64,000 nt of DNA from Lichina pygmaea (lineage: Eukaryota; Ascomycota; Lichinomycetes; Lichinales; Lichinaceae). Under the pieces are notes generated by a model. It saw only the letters and a program-made list of their open reading frames with translations, made no database searches and was not told where the DNA came from. Position 1 is the stretch's first letter; each line of letters opens with the position of its first letter. Where the stretch lies: the NCBI GenBank assembly GCA_963422465.1, contig OY730175.1:2294001-2358000 (forward strand), read 5' to 3'. Shown piece after piece: positions 53,546 through 63,524 of this stretch. The position numbers were made by a program, and so were the translations under genes.

Positions 53546-55422
53546 GTGCTTCTTTAGCCAAGGCATCCCCAAATAGATATCCTGAGTGGCCAACTTGACA
53601 ATATCAATGTGCATCCTTTCAGTATGGTGTCTGGTAACTATTTCCATTGGCTGTGTCTCATGGCAGACTAGCTCTGTCTGTCTATTTGCCATCGTGAGCT
53701 GATAGGGCTGCTGCTTGCGTCTCCTTCCAGTGCCAAGGGTGTTGTAGAGTTGTCTTGAAATGTAGTTCCCACTAGCTCCAGAGTCAACAAGTGCGTATGT
53801 CTGTACTGGCGTGTTGGTGTGTAGTGACACAGGCAATCACAGGTGCTTTGTGTTGCTAGGAGTCATGTTGTTGAGCTCCTGATGTCACCCCTTGACAAGG
53901 GAGTTCAGTCTTTTCCTGATTGAAGTGTTTTTCCACTGACTGGGCAATGGATCCAGCTATTCCCATCAGTCCTGAGGAATCTGTTTATGAATTTGTCTTG
54001 CTGATGCTTGTCACATCCGGGTTTGAGGCAGTACTGCCAATTGTTGATGTAGCAGTTGTTGTTGTTGCCTTGCTGTAGAAACATAAGGTGTTCATGCCAG
54101 TCATGTGTGTGCCCAGGGAATGCGGTGTGTTTGTGTTTGTCCCAAAGGTAGATCTCACACGCATCCTTCTCGCAATTGACCCAATGCTTGTGGTAGGTGG
54201 TGTGGTAGGGTGAATGTCCTCTGTACTGTCGTAGTTGTTCATGGTAGGTGCAGTAGTGCTTTGTGCAAAACCTCCACTGTAGTTCACCATGCTGTAGATT
54301 TTGTGGGTCCATGCTGTAAGCATAGCTTTCTTGTGGTATTTCTTCTTTGATAGATGTGGGTTTGTCTCAGTCCCTATCAGAAGTGGTTAAGGGCTCCTGT
54401 CCCTTGTCCTGACCTGTTGGTTCTGGTAGGTCCTTGCCTCCTGATGTTGCCAGTTTGTGGGCTGCTTCCAATGTTTGATCGTAGTTGTCCTATTGTTCAA
54501 GGGATAGCTGAGCCTCTCCTGGTAGATCCTCTGGCTTGATGACATTCCAGTCTCTGTCAAGTGTATTAAGTTGCTGTCAGTGCACCTTGTTCTTTGAACA
54601 ACAGTCTTTCACCATGTGGCCTAGCTTGCCACAGGCATAGCACTTCAGTGCTTTCCCCTTTTTGTTGTTCCTTCCTTTTGTGAACCTCCCCTTGTGGTGG
54701 ACTGCATCCAGTTCCATGGGTGTATAGCCATATAGGTCATGTGGCAGTGCCTTGTTAGGTGGCTTGTAGTGGTTGCTCACATGCCATGTGGGGTGGCTGT
54801 ATCCTCTGTCATGGTGTTTCTCTATCACTCACTTGAATAGTTTGTCATCAATGTTGATTGCTTGTGTGATGAGTTCATCCAGTGTGTTGACTGCTTGTCT
54901 GTCAAAGGTGATTTCATCCTTCACATTTTCCTTGAGTCTACATCAGTACATGACTATCAGGGTGTTGTTATCCCAGTCAGTCAGTACTAAGTATTGTTTG
55001 AACTACGTGGTGTACTCTGCGGCTGAGTGTTGTTGTTTGATGTGCTGGATCATTCGTATAGCCACTTTGTCTTTGTTAGATAGTCCAAGGATTCTTTTGA
55101 TCTTGTCCTTGAATCATGTCCATTTTGTTATCTATTCTGTTGTGCTATCGTGGTCTCTGTTTCCTGAGAGATGTTTGTTGACGTAGGGCTTGATCTATCG
55201 ATAAGTATTACCTCTCATGTAAGTGGTTGCGAAGAGGGGCCACTTTTCCTTAGGCAGCTTTGTCTCTGGTTGGAATTGAAAGTAGACTTGGAGTTGCATA
55301 AGCCAGTCATCAACCTTGTTTCTTTTGCTGTAGAACAGGTCTGGCTTGGCAACACTAATCTTTCCATCTGGGAAGTTGGGGTTGGTTGCTCCTGAGGTAC
55401 TCATCCTTGAGGGTCTTTAAAG
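53546..55422 (-). pseudogene. C2 gag and protease (fossil)
   Basis: Protease piece 53510-53836 (its last part reads into the LINE tail; VDSGASGNYISRQ), spacer 53905-54323, CCHC knuckle CYACGKLGHMVKDC in 54577-54828, capsid to about 55190, and gag start piece 55195-55404 (MSTSGATNPNFPDGK). Confidence 0.86.
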
Positions 55423-56023
55423 TGTTGCAGTCTGTACTGTACTGTCCTATCTGAGTATAGGATTAGGGCGAGAGGTGGAAGGCAGGTTGGTTCTTGTAGG
55501 AGAGGAGTGTCAAGGAGTGTGAAAGAGTTTGGTGGAACATAGTGGTGGTGACACCTGATCAATGGCTTTGTACAAAAGGATTGTATTGAAGTAGATCTAG
55601 TTGTCTAGATCACAACATAAGTTGAAGATGATTGTTCTATAAGGGAACTATCGCCAGACTATATAGTGCTGGCCTGTTGAGATGATCAAGATTGTCTTGA
55701 CAGTCTTGATGTCAAGATGGGTGAGATTGTCTTGACAGTCCCACCATGTTATGCACCCTGCGTCAAGACTGGTGAGATTGTCTCAATACTTCATGCATCC
55801 TGTGTCAAGACTGGTGAGATTGTCTTGATACTTCATGCACCCTGCGTCAAGACTGGTGAGATTGTCTTGATGCTTCATGCATCCTGTGTCAAGACTCCCG
55901 TGTGTGTCTCAACAGTCACGTGACCCCTTGTTGGTTGGTCACTTGACTTCCATAGTGTCCTCTTGCCTGGCCCGCAGCCTGATTGCCTATAAATAAGTGG
56001 CTCCTATTCCCTGGGTCATAACA
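55423..56023 (-). repeat. 5' LTR of C2 (601 bp)
   Basis: TGTTGCAG...CATAACA with the C-type array (about 55680-55895), CACGTG at 55918-55923 and TATAAATA near 55989. Followed by the TSD CAGGG. Confidence 0.91.
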
Positions 56024-56028
56024 CAGGG

Positions 56029-56037
56029 ATTGTAACA
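56029..56037 (-). repeat. Last nine bases of the C3 5' LTR
   Basis: ATTGTAACA completes the C3 LTR interrupted at 44165. It is followed directly by element D. The expected C3 TSD here is CTTCT (56038-56042), with its partner off the window. Confidence 0.7.
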
Positions 56038-56460
56038 CTTCTGAATATCTCAGGATCCAGATAGGCTTGACTTGAACCTCTGAATATGCAAGATTCTTGG
56101 GCTTGAGAACAACTTGCTCCATGAAGTCTTGACAGAGATCACTGTCTGACAGGAGGTCTTGGGAATGTTGAGTGAGGGTGTCAGTCTTGCACTGACTCTC
56201 TGGACAGTAGCTGATCTTGAAATTGAAGTGTGACAAGAACTCACTCCAACAGGCTTGACAGTGGGAAAGGCACTTTGACAACATGAAGTACTCCAAGTTC
56301 TTGTGATCAGAGATCACTTTGACAGGTTCTGGAGATCCTTCAAGCTCTGCTCACTATTCTTCAAAGGCACAGACAATTGCCAGCAATTCTTTGTCATAGA
56401 TCTTGTAGTTGCATTCTGCCAGCAGGTGGTGGCATGATAAGAAGGCAACAGGGCGTAGAA
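56038..56460 (-). pseudogene. Element D, RNase H part (Ty3/Gypsy, fossil)
   Basis: A different Gypsy lineage from A-C. The minus strand shows the second part of RNase H (SDHKNLEYFMLSKCLSHCQACW, then a region ending in TDTLTQHSQDLL). It ends at TAGAA (56456-56460), the TSD of B5; the upstream part of the same gene resumes at 62833. Confidence 0.82.
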
Positions 56461-56897
56461 TGTTGTGGTCTGTACTGTACTGTCCTATCCAAGTATAGGA
56501 TTAGGGTGAGAGGTGGAAGGCGGGTTGGTTCTCACAGGACAGGAGTGTCAAGGAGTACAAAGGGGTTTGGTGGAACATGGTGGTGGTGACACCTGATCAA
56601 CAGCTTCGTACAAAAGGATTGTATTGAAGTAGATCTAGTTGTCTGGATCACAACATGAGTTGAAGATGATCATTCCATAAGGGAACTATCACCAGACTAT
56701 ATAGTGCCCAGTTTGTGAGCATAGTGAGCTCTGCTCACTTTGCTCACTTTTCATGCATGCTGCGGCGAGCACTCTCCGGTTTGTCTCACCAGTCACATGA
56801 CTGGTTCCCGTGTCACGCTGCCTGGTACTTCTGTCCAGTATCCTGTCTGCTGCTTCCTGTGAGTATATAAAGACTGTGTTCCTCCTGGGTTGTAACA
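56461..56897 (-). repeat. 3' LTR of B5 (437 bp)
   Basis: TGTTGTGG...TTGTAACA. Only about one array unit is left, against several in the 5' LTR (595 bp); the ~158-bp difference is about three units. The antisense-facing TATATAAAG is at 56864-56872. Confidence 0.91.
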
Positions 56898-56927
56898 CTA
56901 TCCTCCTCTCTATCTTTCATCATCTTG

Positions 56928-57420
56928 ATGAAATCCAGTCATACCTCCAAAGTCACATGCGACTGTTAGCCGAACTCAACTTACTGCTCAAATCTGCGAT
57001 CAGGGTTTTGTTTCACATACGCCCTGCGACTTTTGTGTTCTCTGTAGTCGTCCATGCTTCCAGATGCTGGGAGAAGACAATAAGTTGAAATGTGCTGCAT
57101 GCACTTGGCGCAGAAGGTCTTGTGTCTCTGTGTCCTGGGAATCTCTGAACATGTCCCGGGACAACCTCTGTGAGGATGTGGCCGCTGACAAGGCAACACG
57201 CAACACACTCTTCAAACAACTTGCCACAGTGTAGGCTTATCTGTCTCAGAAGTGAAAGGTGTTAGACAGTGCCAAAGTCTGTGCAAGGCAGAAGCTTCAG
57301 TGCTTGGTGAAAGAGATGGAGTCAGATGGTGAGGATTTGACTTGATCAGTCATTGACACATCCCTCCTGCAGGCCGAGCTGTTCAGTCCTGCTCCTGCCG
57401 AAACTATCACAGAAGAGCTG
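56928..57420 (+). pseudogene. Antisense Zn2Cys6-like ORF of B5 (fossil)
   Basis: The six cysteine codons lie between 57025 and 57123 with the family-B spacing, within one open stretch. The second half reads KCAACTWRRRSCVSVSWESL. It overlaps the pol end tail-to-tail near 57346-57420. Confidence 0.7.
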
Positions 57421-58023
57421 GCAGTTCACAAGGTTCTTGAGTGGTTTCCAGGTATTTTCCGAGTCTGGGTATCCTTTCCACTTAACAAGGTATTGCTGAC
57501 TTTTTCTAGCCAGGATCTGTTCAACTTTGAACTCTTGTTCTTCTTCAGGTTGATAATGGAATGTTTCCTGCAAGGGTGTGCTCTGGTCAGCTGGTTCAAT
57601 CATCAATATATGAAAGTTTGGATGGACTCTGGCATCCCTTGGTAGTCGTATCTTGATGTTGACTAGTCCTGTTTTTTCTTCAACTGAAAATAGTCTGACC
57701 TTGATGTTGTCAAGTTTCTTTCTCTTTGGTTTCTTTGTTTTCCAATTTCTTGTGAGGAGGTAGACTTTATCCCCCTTCTTTAGCTGAGGTGCCATTTTTG
57801 ATTTCTTGTCTATTTGATGTTGCATTCTTTCTGAGGTCTCTTGAAGGTAGTGCCTCATCATTGTGTGCGTTTGTTGTAGGAGCTTGTCATGTTGGAGTGC
57901 TTTCTCCATGTTTGGTGAAGCTCTGCTTGGCATCCTGATGTTCGCATGTTGTCCAAAATTGGCAAAAAATAGTGATTCCTTTGTTGAGTCTGATCTGTGC
58001 TGGTTGATTGCCAGCTGTGCCAC
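57346..58023 (-). CDS. Integrase C-terminus and chromodomain piece of B5
   Basis: A 225-codon open piece. It starts in the late integrase core (AQLAINQHRSDSTKES), continues through the basic C-terminus (KKGDKVYLLTRNWKTKKPK) and ends with a chromodomain ([20 protein letters not shown]). Part of a fossil pol gene. Confidence 0.86.
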   Translation of the reverse strand: MAQLAINQHRSDSTKESLFFANFGQHANIRMPSRASPNMEKALQHDKLLQQTHTMMRHYLQETSERMQHQIDKKSKMAPQLKKGDKVYLLTRNWKTKKPKRKKLDNIKVRLFSVEEKTGLVNIKIRLPRDARVHPNFHILMIEPADQSTPLQETFHYQPEEEQEFKVEQILARKSQQYLVKWKGYPDSENTWKPLKNLVNCQLFCDSFGRSRTEQLGLQEGCVND

Positions 58024-61000
58024 CAGTAATAACTGTACCCAATTGCTGTGGGTCTGGTTGATGTAGTGCTGTAAGTAAGTCTCCAGGACTTGGTTTGCTC
58101 ACTCTGTCTGGCTGTCAGTTTGTGGGTGATAGACTGTAGACATTTTGGGTTTTGTTCCCATGGCTGCACTGATTGTCTTCCAGTAGTTGGATGTGAAGAG
58201 TTTGTCTCTGTCTGTAATGATCATAATCAGAACTCTGTGGTCTCTGACCAATCTGTCCAGTAAGAGGTGTCCCAACTGTTCTGCTGTGTGGGTCTCCTTG
58301 AATGGTACCACTATTAGATATTTTGTGAATCTGTCCACTATCACCATAATCAAGTTGTAGGTGATTCCTGTGACTGGGTCTTTGGACTTGGGTAGCTTTG
58401 TGATGAAGTCCATTAACATGTCTTCCCACAGGCCTCTCGGTATTGTGTTCAGATATCCTTCTCTGTATAGCTTATGTCTTCCATGTTTGTTTTTCTGGCA
58501 TAGTAGACATTTGCTGATGTAGTTTGTGACATATTGTCAGAGGTTAATGATATTGTTCCCTGCCTGTTGGATAAGGTCTGTGGTCTTAGAGATTCCTGGG
58601 TGACCATATGCTCGATTATCGTGGTAGTTCCTTATTAGTTCTTCAGTGTCTTCTGCTGTGAGCTTGTTGATCTGTGGTTGAGGCACCAGGTTTCCTTGCT
58701 GGTCCTGCTGTAAGATCATTCCTTAGCGTTCATCATCTTCCATGTAGTTTTTTTGTCAGCTTAGTGTGTCTGCTCTTCTGTTGTCTTGTCCAGGGGTGTA
58801 CAAGATCTTGAACTTGTGTTGCCCTAGGAGTTCAGTCTATCTGACTTGCTGTCTGTTCAGCTTCTTGGTTGTTGTGAACATTGTCAGATTCTTGTGGTCT
58901 GTGAGAACAGTGAGTTCAGAACTACTTTCCACGTACACTCTCCAGTGTTCAAGTGTGTTGACAACTGCCAGTAGCTCTTTGTCGTGGATATCATAGTTTT
59001 GTTCCACTTGTGTTATTTTTCATGAGTAGTAGGTAACTGGGTGCCACTTGCCATCTGCCTGTTGGCATAGACATGCTCCCACTGCCTGATCTGAAGTGTC
59101 TGTCTTGATTTGTGTCAGTTGGCCTGTCTTGAAGTTGAGAAGAACTGGTTCCTTGGCGCAAGTGTCCTTGAGCTGTTGGAATACTTTTTGTTGTCTCTCC
59201 ATCCACCAGTACTCCACGTTCTTCTTTGTGAGTTCTGTCAGTGGTGTTGCTATCTGTGAGTAGTTTTTTATGAACTGTCAGTTGAAGTTGGTAAATCCTA
59301 GGAAGGTTTGTACTTCCTTAACTGATGTCAGTGTTGGCCATTGCTAAATCACTTTGATTTTCTCAGGGTTAATCTTGATCCCTTTGATCCCTATGATGTA
59401 TCTGAGGAATTCAACTTCCAGTTTGTTGAACTTGTATTTTTTTAGGTTGAGCTTGAGCCCTGCCTGTTGTAGGCATTGTAGAACATCCTTCACATGTTTG
59501 GTATGTTCTTGTTACGTGTTCAAGTAGACAAGAATGTCATCTAGGTAGGTGATAGCTGTTTGGTCTAGGTGTGCTCTGATGATGTTATTGATCAATACTT
59601 AACATGTTGCTGGTGTGTTCATGAGTCCGAATGGCATCACCAGATACTTGTAGTGTCTGTATTGGGTTCTGAAAGCTGTCTTCCATTCTTCTCCTTCTTT
59701 CATGCGTATCAGGTTGTATACTCCTTTCAAGTCCAGCTTGGTAAAGATTGTAGCTTGGCTGATCCTGTCTCGCAATTCGTTCACATTTGGCAACAGATAT
59801 CAGTTCTTGATGGTAATGTTGTTGAGTTTCCTGTAATCCACACAAAGTCAAAGACTTCTGTCTTTCTTTAGCGTAAATAGTATCAGGTATCCTGCTGGTG
59901 ATTGAGATTCTTGAATAAAACTCTTTTTCAGGTTTTCCTCCAGGTACTTGTGAAGTACTTGGAGCTCTTTCTCTGATAACTGGTAAATTGGTCCAAATTC
60001 TGGCTCTGTCCCTGGTTGCAACTTGATCTCATGATCCCAAGGTTGGTGCTTAGGCAACACTGCTGTTGTTGTCTCTTCCTGAAAGAGGTTATCATACCCA
60101 GGCCAGTACTCTTCAGGGATCTACAGAGGGTTAATAACTTCCTCTCTCTTCATCTCTGACTGTTTGGCCACCTGGTTCTGGGGTGTGCCTGTCAAGGTGG
60201 ACCTCTTCTCTTAAGAGTTGTTCTTTCTGTCAGTGAGGTTCCACTAAGGACTCCTTCCCTCATCTGTCCACGCCTTCTGCGGCTGGTAACAGGTCCAAGC
60301 TGTGTTGTTAGTGCAGTTCCTAAACATGAGTACTCCTGTCTTCCAGTTAACAACTGGGTTGTGCTTCTTTAGCCAAGGCATCCCCAAATAAATATCCTGA
60401 GTGGCCAACTTGACAATATCAAGGTGGATCCTTTCAGCATGGTGTCCGGTAACTATTTCTATTGGCTGCGTCTCATGGCAGACTAGCTCTGTCTGTCCAT
60501 TTGCCATCGTGAGCTGATAGGGCTGCTGCTTACATCTCCTTCCAGTGCTGAGGGTATTGTAAAGTTGTCTTGAGATGTAGTTTCCGCTGGCTCCAGAGTC
60601 ACCAAGTATGTATGTCTGTACTGGCGTGTTGGCGTGTAGTGACACAGGTAATCGCAGGTGCTTTGTGTTGCTAGGGGTCATGTTGTTGAGCTTCTGATGT
60701 CACCCCTTGACAAGGGAGTTCAGTCTTTTCCTGATTGAAGTGTCTTTCCACTGACTGGGCAATAGGTCCAGCCATTCCCATCAGTTCTGAGAAATCCGTT
60801 CATGAATTTGTCTTGCTGATGCTTGCCACATCCAGGCTTGAGGCAGTACTGCCAATTGTTGACATAGCAGTTGTGGTTGTTGCCTTGCTGTAGGAACATA
60901 AGGTGTTCATGCCAATCATGTGTGTGCCCGGGGAATGTGGTGTGTTGGTGTTTGTCCCAAAGATAGATCTCACATGTATCCTTCTCGCAATTGACCCAAT

Positions 61001-62237
61001 GCTTGTGGCAGGTGGTGTGGTAGGGTGAATGTCCTCCATACCTTCGTAGTTGTTTGTGGTAGGTGCAGTAGTGCTTTGTGCAAAACCTCCACTGTAGTTC
61101 ACTATGCTGTAGATTTCATGGGTCTATGCTGTAAGCATAGCTTCCTTGTGGTATTTCTTCTTTGATAGACGTGGGTTTGTCTCAGTCCCTATCAGAGGTG
61201 GTTAAGGGCTCCTGTCCCTTGTCCTGACCTGTCTGTTCTGGTAGGTCCTTGCCTTCTGATGTTGCCAGTTGGTGGGCTGTGTCCAATGTCTGATCGTAGT
61301 TGTCCTATTGTTTGAGGGATAGCTGAGCCTCTCCTGGTGGGTCCTCTGGCTTGATGATATTCCAGTCTCCGTCAAGCGTATTAAGTTGCTGTCAGTGCAC
61401 CTTGTTCTTTGAACAACAGTCTTTCACCATGTGGCCTAGCTTGCCACAGGTATAGCACTTCAGTGCTTTCTCTTTTTTGTTGTTCCTTCCCTTTGTGAAC
61501 CTTCTCTTGTGGTGGACTGCATCCAGTTCCATGGGTGTATAGCTATATGGGTCATGTGGCAGTGCCTTGTTAGGCGGCTTGTAGTGGTTGCTCACATGCC
61601 ATGCGGGGTGGCTGTATCCTCTGTCATGGTGTTTCTCCATCACTCGCTTGAATAGTTTGTCATCGATGTTGATTGCTTGTGTGATGAGCTTGTCCAGTGT
61701 GTCAACCACTTGTCCATCAAAGGTGATTTCATCCTTCATGTTTTCCTTGAGTCCACATTGGTACATGACCATCAGGGTGTCGTCGTCCCAGTCAGTCAGT
61801 ACTGAGTATTGTTTGAACTGTGTGGTGTACTCTGCGGCTGAGTGTTGTTGCTTGATGTGCTGGATCATCTGTATAGCCACTTTGTCTTTGTTAGATGGTC
61901 CAAGGATCCTTTTGATCTTGTCCTTGAATCATGTCTATTTCATCATCCATTCTGTTGTGCTGTCGTGGTCTCTGTTTCCTGAGAGATGTTTGTTGACGTA
62001 GGGCTTGATCCATCAATAAGCATTACCTCTCATGTAAGTGGTTGCGAAGAGGGGCCACTTGTCCTTAGGCAGCTTTGTCTCTGGTTGGAATTGAAAGTAG
62101 ACTTGGAGTTGCATAAGCCAGTCGTCAACCTTGTTTCTTTCACTGTAGAACAGGTCTGGCTTGGCGATGCTAATCTTTCCATCTGGGAAGTTGGGGTTGG
62201 TTGCTCCTGAGGTACTCATCCTTGAGGGTCTTCAAAA
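58024..62237 (-). pseudogene. B5 gag to integrase core (fossil)
   Basis: Integrase core 58099-58419; zinc region 58537-58719; RNase H about 58780-59217; RT 59585-60060; protease and linker 60244-60681 (YILGDSGASGNYISRQ); spacer 60800-61102; CCHC knuckle (CYTCGKLGHMVKDC) and capsid in the 162-codon piece 61392-61880; gag start in 62013-62219. Confidence 0.86.
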
Positions 62238-62832
62238 TGTTGTGGTCTGTACTGTACTGTCCTATCTGAGTATAGGATTAGGGTGAGAGGTGGAAGGCGG
62301 GTTGGTTCTCGCAGGAGAGGAGTGTCAAGGAGTGCGAAGAGGTTTGGTGGAACGTGGTGGTGGTGACACCTGATCAACAGCTTCGTACAAAAGGATTGTA
62401 TTGAAGTAGATCTAGTTGTCTGGATCACAACATGAGTTGAAGATGATTATTCCATAAGGGAACTATCACCAGACTATATAGTGCCCAGTTCGTGAGCATA
62501 GTGAGCTCTGCTCACTTTGCTCACAGTTCATGCACACTGCGGTGAGCTGGGTGAGCTCTGCTCACTTTGCTCACTTGTTCATGCACGCTGCAGTGAGCTG
62601 GGTGAGCTCTGCTCACTTTGCTCACTTTTCATGCACGCTGCAGTGAGCTGGGTGAGCTCTGCTCACTTTGCTCACTTGTTCGTGCATATGTATACTGCGG
62701 CGAGCACCCTCCAGTTTGTCTCGCCGGTCACGTGACTGGTTCCCGTGTCACACTGCCTGGTACTTCCGTCCAGTATCCTGTCTGCTGCTTCCTGTGAGTA
62801 TATAAAGACTGTGTTCCTCCTGGGTTGTAACA
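62238..62832 (-). repeat. 5' LTR of B5 (595 bp)
   Basis: TGTTGTGG...TTGTAACA, with the GTGAGC array at about 62500-62672, the CACGTG palindrome at 62724-62739 and TATATAAAG near 62799. Confidence 0.92.
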
Positions 62833-63524
62833 TAGAACTTCTTCATGATCTGGCTGCGACAGGACAGCACCAGAGACATAGTCAGAAGTGTCAGTCTCAA
62901 CAACACACTCCTTCTCCAGATCAAAGTGTTGCAGGATGGGTGTAGTGCTGAACACCTTCTTGATACTTTCAAACAAGTGCTGCTCTGGGGTTTCCCACTT
63001 GAAGGCAATATTCTTCTTGGTCAGAGCTGTGAGTGGGGATGCAAGCTTGGCAAAGTCTTTGATGAACCAGTGGTAGAAGTTTGCAAAGACAATGAAGCTC
63101 TGCACTTCCTTGAGACTGGCAGGAGGCTTCCACTCCTTGATCGCGTCAGTCTTGGCTGGGTCCATACTCACAGATCCGGGTCAGCTGTCTTCAGTGGCAA
63201 ACTGAATGATGAGGCCAAGGTACTTGACTTGATAGACTTCAAAGTCACACTTGGAGATGTCAACTTGCAGGCTTGCATCTTGTAGTTGACTGAGAACAAG
63301 CTTGACGTGCTTCCAGTATTCCTTGAGTATCTGACTGTAGACAAGGATGTCATCCACATAGGCAGTGCCAAAGACGTCAAGGATGTCAGGTCCCAAAACA
63401 TCATTGATGTAGTTCTGGAATATGCTTGGAGTATTGGCAAGACCAAAGAGTATGACAAGGTATTTGTAGAGGCCTGAGTGTGTGCGGAACACAGTCTTCT
63501 ATTCTTCACCTTCCTTCATCCGGA
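62833..63524 (-). pseudogene. Element D, RT and first part of RNase H (Ty3/Gypsy, fossil)
   Basis: RT in the piece 63181-63492 (LYKYLVILFGLANTPSIFQNY, TAYVDDILVYS). The RT connection and start of RNase H are in 62838-63171 (DPAKTDAIKEWKPPASLKEV, ETDTSDYVSGAVLSQPD). The sequence differs clearly from A-C. The upstream part of the gene is beyond LINE copy 3. D is the oldest host visible in the stack. Confidence 0.85.

Larger units (their letters stand above)
44166..56023 (-). mobile_element. Ty3/Gypsy family C, copy C2 (complete layout, carries LINE copy 2)
   Basis: LTRs at 44166-44762 and 55423-56023, TSD CAGGG. It is inserted inside the LTR of C3, another family-C element. The internal region is in two parts around LINE copy 2 (44763-48237 and 53546-55422). 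The outermost left LTR segment looks B-like (CTGTACTGTACTGTCC), as expected if B and C exchange segments. Broken at ten or more places. Confidence 0.93.
25369..56037 (-). mobile_element. Ty3/Gypsy copy C3, B/C mosaic, host of B2, C1 and C2
   Basis: Pieces: 25369-27686 (antisense ORF remnant and 3' pol), 40878-43613 (RT to gag) and a 5' LTR split by C2 (43614-44165 plus its last nine bases at 56029-56037). Continuity is proven by TSDs GTATA (27682-27686 and 40878-40882) and CAGGG (44161-44165 and 56024-56028). Its 3' antisense region is B-like while its 5' LTR is C-like, so it is a recombinant of the two families. The 3' LTR is beyond the left edge. Broken at ten or more places. Confidence 0.85.
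56461..62832 (-). mobile_element. Ty3/Gypsy family B, copy B5 (complete layout, broken)
   Basis: LTRs at 56461-56897 and 62238-62832, TSD TAGAA at 56456-56460 and 62833-62837. It is the only B copy not interrupted by another element, so it shows the family's order without gaps. The 3' LTR is short because most array units are absent. Broken at about ten places. Confidence 0.94.

Noticed and set aside
61588-62001. A 137-codon hydrophobic frame antisense to gag that recurs in many B and C copies (10779, 39626, 42964, 54773; minus strand 31251-31664 in B4)
   Set aside because: It recurs because gag is repeated. It has no start context or domain, and its hydrophobicity follows from the complement of polar gag codons. 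A codon-level selection test on many copies could overturn this.
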